The notes under the pieces are model-generated. The model searched no databases and had not been told where the DNA came from. It saw only the letters and a program-made list of their open reading frames with translations. From contig CAVZIK010000006.1 in the NCBI GenBank assembly GCA_963775295.1, positions 2,976,001-3,040,000 of the forward strand: a stretch of DNA of 64,000 nucleotides. The letters are read 5' to 3'. Below are positions 26,067 to 33,974 of this stretch, piece after piece. Position 1 is the first letter of the stretch, and each line of letters opens with the position of its first letter. This stretch comes from JAMDEO01 sp963775295. Lineage in GTDB: Bacteria; Actinomycetota; Thermoleophilia; RBG-16-64-13. The position numbers were made by a program, and so were the translations under genes.

Positions 26067-26816
26067 ATGACCCGGCAAGATCGTCGTTGGTTCGTCATTA
26101 TGGCCGTTGGGCTGGTGGCGATAACAGCCGTCGTTCTCGCCGTCCACTACCTCATCTTTCGGGATGCCCGGAACCTATTCTTCTATCTGCTTCTGGATAT
26201 AGGGTTCCTGCCTCTGCAGGTGCTCATCGTCGGGCTCATTTTGGAGCGCATCGTCTCCATGCGAGAGAAGCGCACCCTGGCTCACAAGCTGAATATGGTG
26301 ATTGGGGCCTTTTTCAGCGAGTTGGGAACGCCCCTTCTTGCCGAGCTTCTTCCCACCATGGGGGCCTCCGCGGAGATACGAGAGCACCTCCAACTGCAGG
26401 CGTCTTGGAAGAAGGAGAACTTCTCCAGAGCCTCCCAGTTTGCGCGCGGGCTCACCTGCGACGTGGACCTCAGCAATCTCGATCTGGTCAGCCTCAAATC
26501 CCACCTTGTGGCCCAGCGCCAGTTCATCCTGCGGCTCCTCGAAAATCCCAACCTTCTCGAACACGACCGTTTCACCGATCTGCTGTGGGCCGTACTGCAT
26601 GTAGAGGAGGAACTGGAGGCACGGACTTCACTCAATACTCTCAGCGTTTCCGACGAGACCCACTTGGGCTTGGACGTCCGTCGCGCCTTCACGCAGCTAC
26701 TGGCGGAGTGGGTCTTGTACGTCAGCCACCTCAAAGAGGACTATCCGTACCTCTTCTCACTGGTGATGCGCATACATCCCTTCCAGGAAGCTCCGTCTCC
26801 CGAAGTCTTGCCCTAG
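26067..26816 (+). CDS. Two-helix membrane protein of unknown function
   Basis: This 249-residue protein has two N-terminal membrane helices (about 10-33 and 38-65, the second including YLLLDIGFLPLQVLIVGLIL) and a long soluble helical region. The soluble part has no recognised motif; it contains patterns such as LERIVSMREKRTLAHK and FTDLLWAVLHVEEELEAR. It lies 28 bases after uspA and may be cotranscribed. The stop is 7 bases from the convergent DnaJ-like gene. Confidence 0.65.
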   Translation: MTRQDRRWFVIMAVGLVAITAVVLAVHYLIFRDARNLFFYLLLDIGFLPLQVLIVGLILERIVSMREKRTLAHKLNMVIGAFFSELGTPLLAELLPTMGASAEIREHLQLQASWKKENFSRASQFARGLTCDVDLSNLDLVSLKSHLVAQRQFILRLLENPNLLEHDRFTDLLWAVLHVEEELEARTSLNTLSVSDETHLGLDVRRAFTQLLAEWVLYVSHLKEDYPYLFSLVMRIHPFQEAPSPEVLP

Positions 26817-26823
26817 GCCCGCT

Positions 26824-27984
26824 TCAGCTCCGGCCGACCGCTTTGCCGGCGGTGCGAGCGGCGGTCGCCGTTCCAGCGGTAAGGAGCTTGACGGTATTCT
26901 TGACCCGCTCTTGATAGTTGGCTACTATCCGGCCCCGCACGTCCTCCAAGAGGCCGGCATGCACCTCGAGAATGTAGGCCGTCACTTGCGGCCGGGCCAT
27001 CGACATGAAGCGGCGGAGATCCTCCTGCATCCCTTCACGCATGCGCCCGGTGGGATTGATGAGTCGGTCGAAGACTCCACCGAAAGCCACTCCGGCCACG
27101 GCCCCGACGATCGGCAGAACGAGGCCGCCCGAGGCCGCATTGCCCGCGAAGAGTCCGGCCACGCCCATGGCTGCTGTGGTCTTCCTACCTCGACGCAATG
27201 TATTCTCTGTCTGGAACCTGGCCCCGTCCTGTATCTCAAAAGGAGCGACACTGAGGGGCTCAATCGTCTCCCTGACTTTGCGCCGTCGCCGGCACCACCA
27301 GCGATAAGAAAGGAAAGACAATCCCAGGGCGGCGACCATCATCCCCGCAGAAACCCACCTCACCACCGGTCCGGTCCAACCGATGACCACCGTCAGCGCC
27401 CCGACCAGGCCGGCGACGACGGCGAATATCTCCCAGAAACGAAGTCGTAGTGGGAAACGCAGCAACTCCTTGCGATACATATCGTCGAAGAGGGCCTGAG
27501 TGCTCTCGGAGTACCAACTTTCATAAGTTTTGAGAGTCTCGTCGCACTTTGAATTGCATTCTGTAAACAATGCACTAATCATTGCACCCCACGAACTGCG
27601 GAAGGCAATGCTGAACTGACGTAGTTCCGCTCGAGAGGCGGTGCGGATGTAGTCGGCCATCCCGGCCTCAAACAGCTTCATTTGTCCAACAGTCTCGGCC
27701 TCGGCCCAACGCTGGTTTTCGCGGAAGTCGCGCACTATCCCGTCGATCACGGCCCGCAAATCAGCAGGTATGCCGATCTCCTCCTCCGGCGTCTCCTGCT
27801 TCAAGAATGCGGCGAGGATCTCGTACGCTGCCCTTATCCGGATGAACTCCGCGGCCTCGCCACCGCGGTCCGGGTGCGCTTCGGAGACGAGGCGTCTGTA
27901 GGCGGCCTTGACCTGTGTAGGGGTGGCGTCGGGTGTGAGGCCGAGGATCCGGTATGCATCGTTCAGGGTCATTGCGGGGAACAT
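26824..27984 (-). CDS. DnaJ-domain membrane protein
   Basis: This 386-residue protein has an N-terminal J-domain (about 5-65) with the essential HPD in SEAHPDRGGEAAEF, so it would stimulate an Hsp70 partner. The rest is not DnaJ-like: a helical middle, two membrane helices at about 190-235, and a Gly/Ala-rich C-terminal region that looks membrane-associated. The G/F-rich and zinc domains of true DnaJ are absent. It may recruit DnaK to the membrane. The start is ATG 27984 or ATG 27972; neither has a strong ribosome site. Confidence 0.8.
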   Translation of the reverse strand: MFPAMTLNDAYRILGLTPDATPTQVKAAYRRLVSEAHPDRGGEAAEFIRIRAAYEILAAFLKQETPEEEIGIPADLRAVIDGIVRDFRENQRWAEAETVGQMKLFEAGMADYIRTASRAELRQFSIAFRSSWGAMISALFTECNSKCDETLKTYESWYSESTQALFDDMYRKELLRFPLRLRFWEIFAVVAGLVGALTVVIGWTGPVVRWVSAGMMVAALGLSFLSYRWWCRRRRKVRETIEPLSVAPFEIQDGARFQTENTLRRGRKTTAAMGVAGLFAGNAASGGLVLPIVGAVAGVAFGGVFDRLINPTGRMREGMQEDLRRFMSMARPQVTAYILEVHAGLLEDVRGRIVANYQERVKNTVKLLTAGTATAARTAGKAVGRS

Positions 27985-28127
27985 ACCATTGCGTAAGGAC
28001 GACGGCCACCTTGACCGCCCTGTTGCTCAGCACGGGGGGTGCTGCTATGGTGAACGGAGTCTGTTCATTTTTGGTCGTCCTGACCAGTACTGGCATGTGC
28101 AGGTAATCAACAGGAGGGAGATGCGGA

Positions 28128-28670
28128 ATGAGGATCGCCAAGAGCACTCGGATGCGCGGCCTGATTTTTGGGCTGTTTGTATTGACGCTGGCACTTGTGG
28201 TAGCAGGGTGCGGGGGATCGTCCGCGACAACGACCACAACCGCCGCTCCCACAACCACAACCGCCGGGACTGAGACCACTGTGGCCGGATCCTCCACCAC
28301 GGTCGCACTCACCGGTGACGCCGCCACAATCGCGGCCAACTGGATAAAGTTCTTCGATGGAAGCCTTCCTGTTGCCGACAAGGCCGCCCTTCTCGAGAAT
28401 GGCTCCCAATACAGCGCGGAACTGGACGCGCAGGCCGCGTCTCCCCTGGCCAAAGCAGCAACGGCGGAAGTCAGCGCCGTAACCATCACCTCGGCGACCA
28501 CGGCGGACGTCACCTATTCACTGCTCGTGGGCGGAACTCCGGCCCTCACCGATCAGAAGGGACAGGCAGTGCTCCAGGACGGAACCTGGAAGGTGAGCGC
28601 CGCGAGCTTCCAGGCGCTGCTGGCCTTGGAGTCGGGCGCCGGCACAGCCACGACGGTGGCCGCTCCGTAA
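28128..28670 (+). CDS. Lipoprotein with Thr-rich linker
   Basis: This 180-residue secreted lipoprotein has a signal peptide ending in the lipobox LVVAGC (Cys about 27). A linker of about 35 residues follows, made mostly of Thr with Ala, Ser and Gly. The mature domain alternates hydrophobic strands (AEVSAVTITSATTADVTYSL) and resembles the low-molecular-weight MTB12-type lipoprotein fold. Thr-rich linkers are common in Actinobacterial lipoproteins. A strong AGGAGGGAG precedes the ATG. Function is unknown. Confidence 0.75.
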   Translation: MRIAKSTRMRGLIFGLFVLTLALVVAGCGGSSATTTTTAAPTTTTAGTETTVAGSSTTVALTGDAATIAANWIKFFDGSLPVADKAALLENGSQYSAELDAQAASPLAKAATAEVSAVTITSATTADVTYSLLVGGTPALTDQKGQAVLQDGTWKVSAASFQALLALESGAGTATTVAAP

Positions 28671-28709
28671 CCACCTCCACGGTCAAGACGGCGGAACCGG
28701 GATGATCTC

Positions 28710-30260
28710 GTGAGTGTCGCGGACGTCGTATTCGCGAAGCTCGGCTCGCGGCGCGCGCTGGTTACAATCAGCGCGATCCTATTCCTCACCTTCCTCGACA
28801 CCACCATCATGAGCGTCGCACTGGAGGATCTCCAGTCGACTTTGCACACGAGCGTCAGTCAGATCCAGTGGATAGTCAACGCCTACGCCCTGGTGTTCGC
28901 GGCGCTGATGCTTGCTTTCGGCACACTGGGCGACAGGTTGGGCAGACGACGCGTCATGCTCATGGGCGTTGGCGTGTTCGTGGCCGGGTCGGTGTTTGGA
29001 GCCTTGGCCCCTAATACTCCATCCCTCATCGCCGCCCGCGGGATCATGGGCATCGGTGCGGCAGCCTGCGAGCCGGGCACCCTGTCGATCCTCCGCCATC
29101 TCTATCCCGACCGAGGCGACCGCGCCCGGGCCCTTGGGCTTTGGGCCGCGATCGCCGGACTGGCTCTCGCGATGGGACCGGTCATCGGCGGGATATTGGT
29201 CGGGCTGGGTGGATGGAGGGCTATCTTCTGGTTCAACGTGGCGGCGGGCGTGCTGGCCTTTGTCGGCGCCGCCTCCGCAGTGCCGGAAAGCTCAGATCCG
29301 GAAACGGGTCGTTTCGACTTTGGCGGCTTCTTCCTCGGTCCCATTGCGCTGGGCACTGTCGTCTTTGCCATCATCGTCGGAGAAACGGCGGGGTATCGGG
29401 CCCCGCATGTCCTTGCCCTGTTTGCCGTGGGCATCGCCGCGGGTGCTCTGTTCGCCTTTGTGGAGACACGGGTCAAGGCGCCCATGCTGGCCGTGAAGTA
29501 CTTCCGAAAGGCGCCCTTCGCCGGCTCGCTCTTCGTGGCCTTCGCCACCTATTTCGGGGTCTTCTCCATCTTCTTCCTGACTGCTCTGTACCTGCAGGTG
29601 GTCCTCGCCTATACGGCGTTCCAGACGGCCACGCTGTTCGTACCCATGGCCATCGCCATGATAGTGGCCTCGTCCTTTGCCGGGAGATGGGTCGCACGAG
29701 TCGGTCCACGACTGCCGGTGGCTGTGGGATGTCTGGCGGCAGGCGCCGGCGTGCTATTCACAGACCTCGCCCTTCACGGGAGCGGAGCGCCATACGTGCC
29801 CCTGATCCTCTCTCTGACCTTGGCCGGCGTCGGATTCGGCATCGCCGTGGTACCCATCACCTCGGTGGCCCTTTCGATCTTGCCTGCCAGACATTCAGGG
29901 ATGGCGGCCTCCGCGACCACGACCGCACGGGAGGTGGGCACCGTTGTGGGTGTGGCGGCGCTCGGCTCGCTGTTCAATACCCAGTTGACCACCTTCCTCA
30001 CCCAGAGGTTGATAGAGCTCCAGGTGCCTCCCCAATTTCGGGAGATCGTCATAACCGCCGTCCTCACCGGCCAAGTGCCGGCGGGATCCGCCGGTGCGGA
30101 AGCTCAGTACGGGCCTATCGTCGCAAAGGTCATAAGCGCAGCCTATGACGCCGTCCACAGCGGTGTGAGCATCTCTTTGTTGGTCGCCGGGTGCGTGATT
30201 CTCGTCTCTGGGCTCGTGGCCTATCTTACATTCTCGCTGGACAAGCTCGCCCTCGACTGA
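28710..30260 (+). CDS. MFS drug exporter, DHA2 (EmrB/QacA) family
   Basis: This 516-residue transporter starts at GTG 28710 and has about 14 membrane helices. It carries the DHA2 motif LDTTIMSVALEDLQ (motif D1 type) in helix 1, WIVNAYALVFAALML, and the loop GDRLGRRRVM (motif A). DHA2 members export drugs, dyes or metabolites using the proton gradient. It follows the lipoprotein by 39 bases on the same strand, but that gap could hold its own promoter. The second DHA2 gene in the window is at 59.3-60.8 kb. Confidence 0.92.
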   Translation: MSVADVVFAKLGSRRALVTISAILFLTFLDTTIMSVALEDLQSTLHTSVSQIQWIVNAYALVFAALMLAFGTLGDRLGRRRVMLMGVGVFVAGSVFGALAPNTPSLIAARGIMGIGAAACEPGTLSILRHLYPDRGDRARALGLWAAIAGLALAMGPVIGGILVGLGGWRAIFWFNVAAGVLAFVGAASAVPESSDPETGRFDFGGFFLGPIALGTVVFAIIVGETAGYRAPHVLALFAVGIAAGALFAFVETRVKAPMLAVKYFRKAPFAGSLFVAFATYFGVFSIFFLTALYLQVVLAYTAFQTATLFVPMAIAMIVASSFAGRWVARVGPRLPVAVGCLAAGAGVLFTDLALHGSGAPYVPLILSLTLAGVGFGIAVVPITSVALSILPARHSGMAASATTTAREVGTVVGVAALGSLFNTQLTTFLTQRLIELQVPPQFREIVITAVLTGQVPAGSAGAEAQYGPIVAKVISAAYDAVHSGVSISLLVAGCVILVSGLVAYLTFSLDKLALD

Positions 30261-30309
30261 TTTCGGCCCGGGACGCTCCCCGCGCCGGGCTGGATCTCTC
30301 ACGAGATGG

Positions 30310-30870
30310 CTAGGCGCCCCCGCCGGTGGTCGTAGGAGTGCCACTCGATGTATTACCACTTCCCGGCGTCGCGGCGCCGTTACCGGCGGTCTCGTTTGGT
30401 CCCCCCGCGGGACGTGTCAGGGCGCCCACCTGGATACGGGTAGCGGTGACGCTGCCATCCGAGTTGGTCGAACCCGTGACCGTGACATCCTGACCCACGG
30501 TGAGATCAGATGCGGAACCCGTCTTGGAGACCGCAATGACTGTGGAGGGCGCGAAAAGGACCAATTTCGTACCCCCATCGCTGAGTTTGACCGTGATGCT
30601 GGAGCTGTCGCCCGATACGATTGTCCCCGTCGTGAAGCCGCCCGCTCCCCCATTGGCGCCGTTGGTACGGGTACCTCCCCCGAACGCTCCGTTACCGGCG
30701 CCGTTCTGGAACACCTGAGCGCGCTCTTGGGCGGTCATGTTCTGCAGGGCGTTGATGGCCTCCTGAGTCGTCGGCGTGCCGCCTCCCACGGCCTTACCTC
30801 CAAAGAAGGCGCCCACTCCCACGACAATAGCCACCGCGACGATGATGCCAATCGCCAATCCGCGTTTCAT
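30310..30870 (-). CDS. DUF5666-like membrane-anchored beta protein
   Basis: This 186-residue protein starts at ATG 30870 behind GGAGG. One N-terminal membrane helix (IIVAVAIVVGVGAFFGG) anchors it. A Gly/Asn-rich linker follows, then a beta-rich domain with SITVKLSDGGTKLVLF and DLTVGQDVTVTGS, which matches DUF5666 (OB-fold-like) repeats. The C-terminus is Gly, Asn and Thr rich. It is probably extracellular; its role is unknown. Confidence 0.75.
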   Translation of the reverse strand: MKRGLAIGIIVAVAIVVGVGAFFGGKAVGGGTPTTQEAINALQNMTAQERAQVFQNGAGNGAFGGGTRTNGANGGAGGFTTGTIVSGDSSSITVKLSDGGTKLVLFAPSTVIAVSKTGSASDLTVGQDVTVTGSTNSDGSVTATRIQVGALTRPAGGPNETAGNGAATPGSGNTSSGTPTTTGGGA

Positions 30871-31053
30871 CAGCGAGTTCCTCCTATTCGGGGCGTAGTC
30901 TTCTTCGAAAACGCCGACAGCCTGCAATACCCACCGTCCCCCGGGGAAGTCACGCGTCCCTCAGACGCGATGATTCTCTAGACTAACGGCCGGTACGTAA
31001 GCTGGGTATAAAGTCGAGACGCCTGTTCAGCCGGAGCCGGCTTGGGCGCTGGG

Positions 31054-31479
31054 CTAGTCTTGCACCAAGCGGAAAGTGGGCCTGATCGACGTTCCCTCTT
31101 TGAGCATCGCCCATACGGGGCAGAGCTGCTCTTCCGCGATTTTGAGGGCCCTCTCGACCGCCTTTGCTTCGATCTCTGCGCCATTCAACACAAACTCCAG
31201 ATCGATATCGGTCAACACCGTGGGGTGCTCGTCTCGGCGCTGTCCGCGCGCGTGCACAACCAAGCCCTCGAAAGGTTCCTCCATTCGGCGAAGGACCAAG
31301 GCAACGGTACTTCCACTGCACGCGGCCAGGCTTGCCAGAAGAAGCTGGAGAGGCGTGGGCCCGGCAACGGTCTCCCCAGCCTGCATGGGGTAGTCGATGG
31401 CGACGGTGTGCTCGCCGGCCGTGGCGGTGAACTGCATCCCGCCCTCATGGACGGCGCACACCACAAGTTCAGAAGGCAT
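31054..31479 (-). CDS. OsmC/Ohr-family protein
   Basis: This 141-residue OsmC-like protein is expected to detoxify organic hydroperoxides through a Cys pair. The start at ATG 31479 is chosen because GAGGAGATC precedes it. Family patterns are visible: PTPLQLLLASLAACSGSTV, which holds the first Cys, and EEQLCPVWAML, which holds the second. The spacing fits OsmC rather than Ohr. It lies next to the convergent end of small redox genes. Confidence 0.85.
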   Translation of the reverse strand: MPSELVVCAVHEGGMQFTATAGEHTVAIDYPMQAGETVAGPTPLQLLLASLAACSGSTVALVLRRMEEPFEGLVVHARGQRRDEHPTVLTDIDLEFVLNGAEIEAKAVERALKIAEEQLCPVWAMLKEGTSIRPTFRLVQD

Positions 31480-31601
31480 GTTGATCTCCTCGTGCCGTGG
31501 GACCTTCATACATTCTAACCACTTCGGCGTCGAAACCGATACAACTCAGACCGCACCTCGCCGAGCGTTATGCGGCTCCCCGTGGCCGGTCCCTATCAGT
31601 A

Positions 31602-31841
31602 TCAGCCCGAGAAAGTGCCTACGACGGGAAAGCGGTCCAGTTCGTCGGCTAGATGCGGCGCGTAGTCCATGTCCTCGGTGAGATCGGTTCCGGCGAGGTG
31701 CTCGCCCTCATGGTCTCCGTCCTCCCACATGGCGCTGCTCGTGATGTCGTATACATTGCCGTCGTAAGCGACGTATGCGGGGCGGCCGTCCTTGCCGTCG
31801 AACTGCGCCAGACTCTCCGTGGTGAACTCCTGTGCTTCCAT
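31602..31841 (-). CDS. Cytochrome b5-like heme/steroid-binding protein
   Basis: This 79-residue protein starts at ATG 31841 behind GGAGGGCGGA. It matches the cytochrome b5-like heme/steroid-binding fold: LAQFDGKDGRPAYVAYDGNVYDIT, then WEDGDHEGEHLAGTDLTED, then APHLADELDRFPVVG. Two His are placed where heme or ligand contacts could occur. Stand-alone bacterial versions of this fold occur near small membrane proteins, and here it follows a frameshifted membrane gene by 55 bases. Confidence 0.85.
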   Translation of the reverse strand: MEAQEFTTESLAQFDGKDGRPAYVAYDGNVYDITSSAMWEDGDHEGEHLAGTDLTEDMDYAPHLADELDRFPVVGTFSG

Positions 31842-31896
31842 TCCGCCCTCCTGTGAGGTTGTGGTTGACTGCTCGCGCTTCCCTTGCCGGTGCGAC

Positions 31897-32173
31897 CTAG
31901 TCGGCCGTCCGCTCGACCCACTGTGCCCGCCAGTCCGGCACGGGAAAGGCTGGGGCAAAGTACGTGACCTGCTTCGCAATCCTGTCTTCGCACACGGTGA
32001 GAAATGGGCTCCATGAAGACCGACAGATGGTTCGCGCCCAACTCGAAGTAGACTGCCCGACCCGCATCCCGGGCCTGTCTGGCGTGCAGCCTGTGCCGGA
32101 CATACATTCCGACCAGCAACCAACCGGTGACCCCCACAAAAGTGCTGGAGATCCCGATGAAGAATTGCTGCAT
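31897..32173 (-). pseudogene. Small membrane protein with frameshift
   Basis: From ATG 32173 the frame encodes a membrane helix (FFIGISSTFVGVTGWLLVGM) and a segment ending FELGANHLSVFMEP. It then continues meaningfully only in another frame (FLTVCEDRIAKQVTYFAPAF...), ending at 31897. Removing one base of the GGG run at 32006-32008 restores one open 91-residue protein. Either the gene is broken or the assembly has a one-base insertion. The protein probably pairs with the cytochrome b5-like neighbour. Confidence 0.65.
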
Positions 32174-32353
32174 ATTCCCGTTCGCCCTTCACGCGCGGTC
32201 GCCGTACGTCTTCGACGTACCCAAAGCGGGACGGGCAAGAACGTGATGCTATCGCCAGACAGATCGGGCGACGCTGTCGAGGAACCCATTGTATCGTGTG
32301 CGGGGTTCTGCCTAATTATTCCGTGGCCGATCACGCCGGTCGCAACGTTACGC

Positions 32354-32428
32354 TCAACCGGAGGCGGCGAGCGCCAGTACGAGAACGATGGTCAAGGCCG
32401 CCGCGAGTATCACCCCTAGCCTGAGCAT
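32354..32428 (-). CDS. 24-residue hydrophobic membrane microprotein
   Basis: A 24-residue frame with a strong GGAGGAGG ribosome site encodes almost only hydrophobic residues: MLRLGVILAAALTIV then LVLALAASG. It is shaped like a single-span microprotein (in the style of KdpF or CydX). It lies about 180 bases upstream of the frameshifted membrane gene on the same strand. It is too short for standard gene callers. No family can be assigned. Confidence 0.6.
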   Translation of the reverse strand: MLRLGVILAAALTIVLVLALAASG

Positions 32429-32582
32429 GGCTCCTCCTCCGATCGGTTGCTACCCAGCGATCTACCCATAGCCGACCCAACTCATTCTCTCTACTCCCCC
32501 CTGCTCTCGAGCCTCCGGTTTGCCCATGGGCCTATGAGGGGTACGCGGATAGCAGCAAGACCGCACTAGGAAAGGAACTGTC

Positions 32583-32891
32583 ATGCGTTTCCTTATCGTT
32601 TCCAAGAGCAAGATCCCATTCCCACCCGAGGCCGCGGTCCCGTTGTTCGATGCGATGCTGGCTTGGATCGAGACCAATACCAAGAGCGGGAAACTGGAAC
32701 AGGTGTGGGGGTTTGCGGGCATTTCAGGCGGAGGGGGCATCCTCGACGTGGAATCGCTTGAAGAACTCGATAGCATCATGGTGACTATGCCCTTCGGTCC
32801 GTTCTCCAAAGTCAAGGTCTTCGGCCTCACGGACATCAAGCAAGCGTTGGGCGCGGGCAAGGAAGCGGCCGCTATGATGACCCGACGCTGA
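32583..32891 (+). CDS. Muconolactone-isomerase-like / dimeric alpha-beta barrel protein
   Basis: This 102-residue protein starts at ATG 32583 behind AGGAAAGGA. The N-terminus MRFLIVSKSK, the Gly-rich turn ISGGGGILDVES and VTMPFGPFSKVKVFGLTDI match small dimeric ferredoxin-like barrels of the muconolactone delta-isomerase/YciI type. In other genomes such proteins occur in catabolic or regulatory roles. The next gene starts 9 bases later on the same strand. Confidence 0.6.
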   Translation: MRFLIVSKSKIPFPPEAAVPLFDAMLAWIETNTKSGKLEQVWGFAGISGGGGILDVESLEELDSIMVTMPFGPFSKVKVFGLTDIKQALGAGKEAAAMMTRR

Positions 32892-32900
32892 GGGGTCGCC

Positions 32901-33683
32901 ATGCTCCTCAAAGCGAAAGCGTTGTACGCGTACGCGCTGGATGCTCAAGACGGACAGATAGGGAAGGTCAAGGACTTCTATTTCGACGATCGAACGTGGA
33001 CGACCCGGTACTTGGTGGCCGATACCGGAACCTGGCTGGGCGAAAGACTAGTGCTGGTCTCTCCCCACGCGGTGCTCTCCGTCGACGCAAAGGCCGAGAG
33101 CATAGCCATCAGATTGACCCGAAAACAGATAGAAGATAGCCCCTGGGCGGATTCCGAGAAGCCGGTTTCGCGGCAGTTTGAGACCGTGTACCACGAGTAC
33201 TACGGATGGCCCGATTGGGGCAGCCTGTACCAGTGGGCAGCGTATCCCGTCCCCGAGTCACCGATCGAGATAGAGGTCCAAGATGAGGAGTCGTCCTGGG
33301 ACGAGCACCTCGGCAGCACGCGGGAAGTAGCGGGGTACAGAGTCGCGGCGGCAGATGGAGAGATCGGCCATGTCGCCGACTTCGTGATCGACGGAGAGAG
33401 CTGGGCGATCCGCTACGTAGACGTCGAGACACGAAACTGGTGGCCCGGCAGACATGTCCTTATGTCGCCCGAGTGGATGGAACGGGTGAGTTGGACGGAC
33501 CACAAGGTCTTTGTCGACCTTAGTCGCGAGGCGATCGAGAGGGCGCCCGAATACAGCCCGGATACCGATATCTCTCGAGAGTACGAGGCGAGGCTCTGCC
33601 GCCACTACGGCCGTGAAGGCTATTGGTCCCGCGCCGACTGCACACTGGGGCCGGAGGACTCGGGCGGCAAGACCCCGGCTTGA
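32901..33683 (+). CDS. Tandem PRC-barrel domain protein
   Basis: This 260-residue protein has two PRC-barrel copies: about 1-75 (AQDGQIGKVKDFYFDDRTW) and about 135-215 (AADGEIGHVADFVIDGESW). Both are followed by RYL/RYV...W and a conserved aromatic end. PRC barrels in bacteria bind partners in photosynthetic or RNA contexts, but stand-alone tandem proteins usually have no known function. It starts 9 bases after the barrel protein upstream, which suggests an operon. Confidence 0.75.
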   Translation: MLLKAKALYAYALDAQDGQIGKVKDFYFDDRTWTTRYLVADTGTWLGERLVLVSPHAVLSVDAKAESIAIRLTRKQIEDSPWADSEKPVSRQFETVYHEYYGWPDWGSLYQWAAYPVPESPIEIEVQDEESSWDEHLGSTREVAGYRVAAADGEIGHVADFVIDGESWAIRYVDVETRNWWPGRHVLMSPEWMERVSWTDHKVFVDLSREAIERAPEYSPDTDISREYEARLCRHYGREGYWSRADCTLGPEDSGGKTPA

Positions 33684-33826
33684 GCCGAGAGGGCCGATGA
33701 GCGCGTCTCGGTTTGTCTCACCGAGCGTCCGTCCCACGTCAGCGTGGAGGATCGGGCCCAAAAAAGGCTGAAGGACAGGTCAGAGAGAGGAGAGGTGCCG
33801 AAACGGCTCTGCGTCACTGTGGTGAG

Positions 33827-33899
33827 TGACCCGTACCGGATTCGAACCGGTGATCTCCGCCGTGAGAGGGCGACGTCCTAACCGCTAGACGAACGGGCC
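33827..33899 (-). tRNA. tRNA-Glu (anticodon CTC)
   Basis: The minus strand folds as a full tRNA of 73 bases. The acceptor stem is GGCCCGT with ACGGGTC. The anticodon loop CTCTCAC is closed by CGCC/GGCG and gives CTC for Glu. The T-arm contains GGTTCGAATCC. The 3' CCA is not encoded. It sits 75 bases downstream of the gltX stop, on the same strand. Confidence 0.95.
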
Positions 33900-33974
33900 A
33901 AGCCGACCGGATTGTTGCACCCGGCGCGAGTGCGTACTCTACTGAAGGGAATGATGACTGTCAACCCACGGCCA

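Noticed and set aside
28200..28310. Repetitive ACC/ACA-like tract
   Set aside because: It encodes the Thr-rich lipoprotein linker and is not an independent repeat element.
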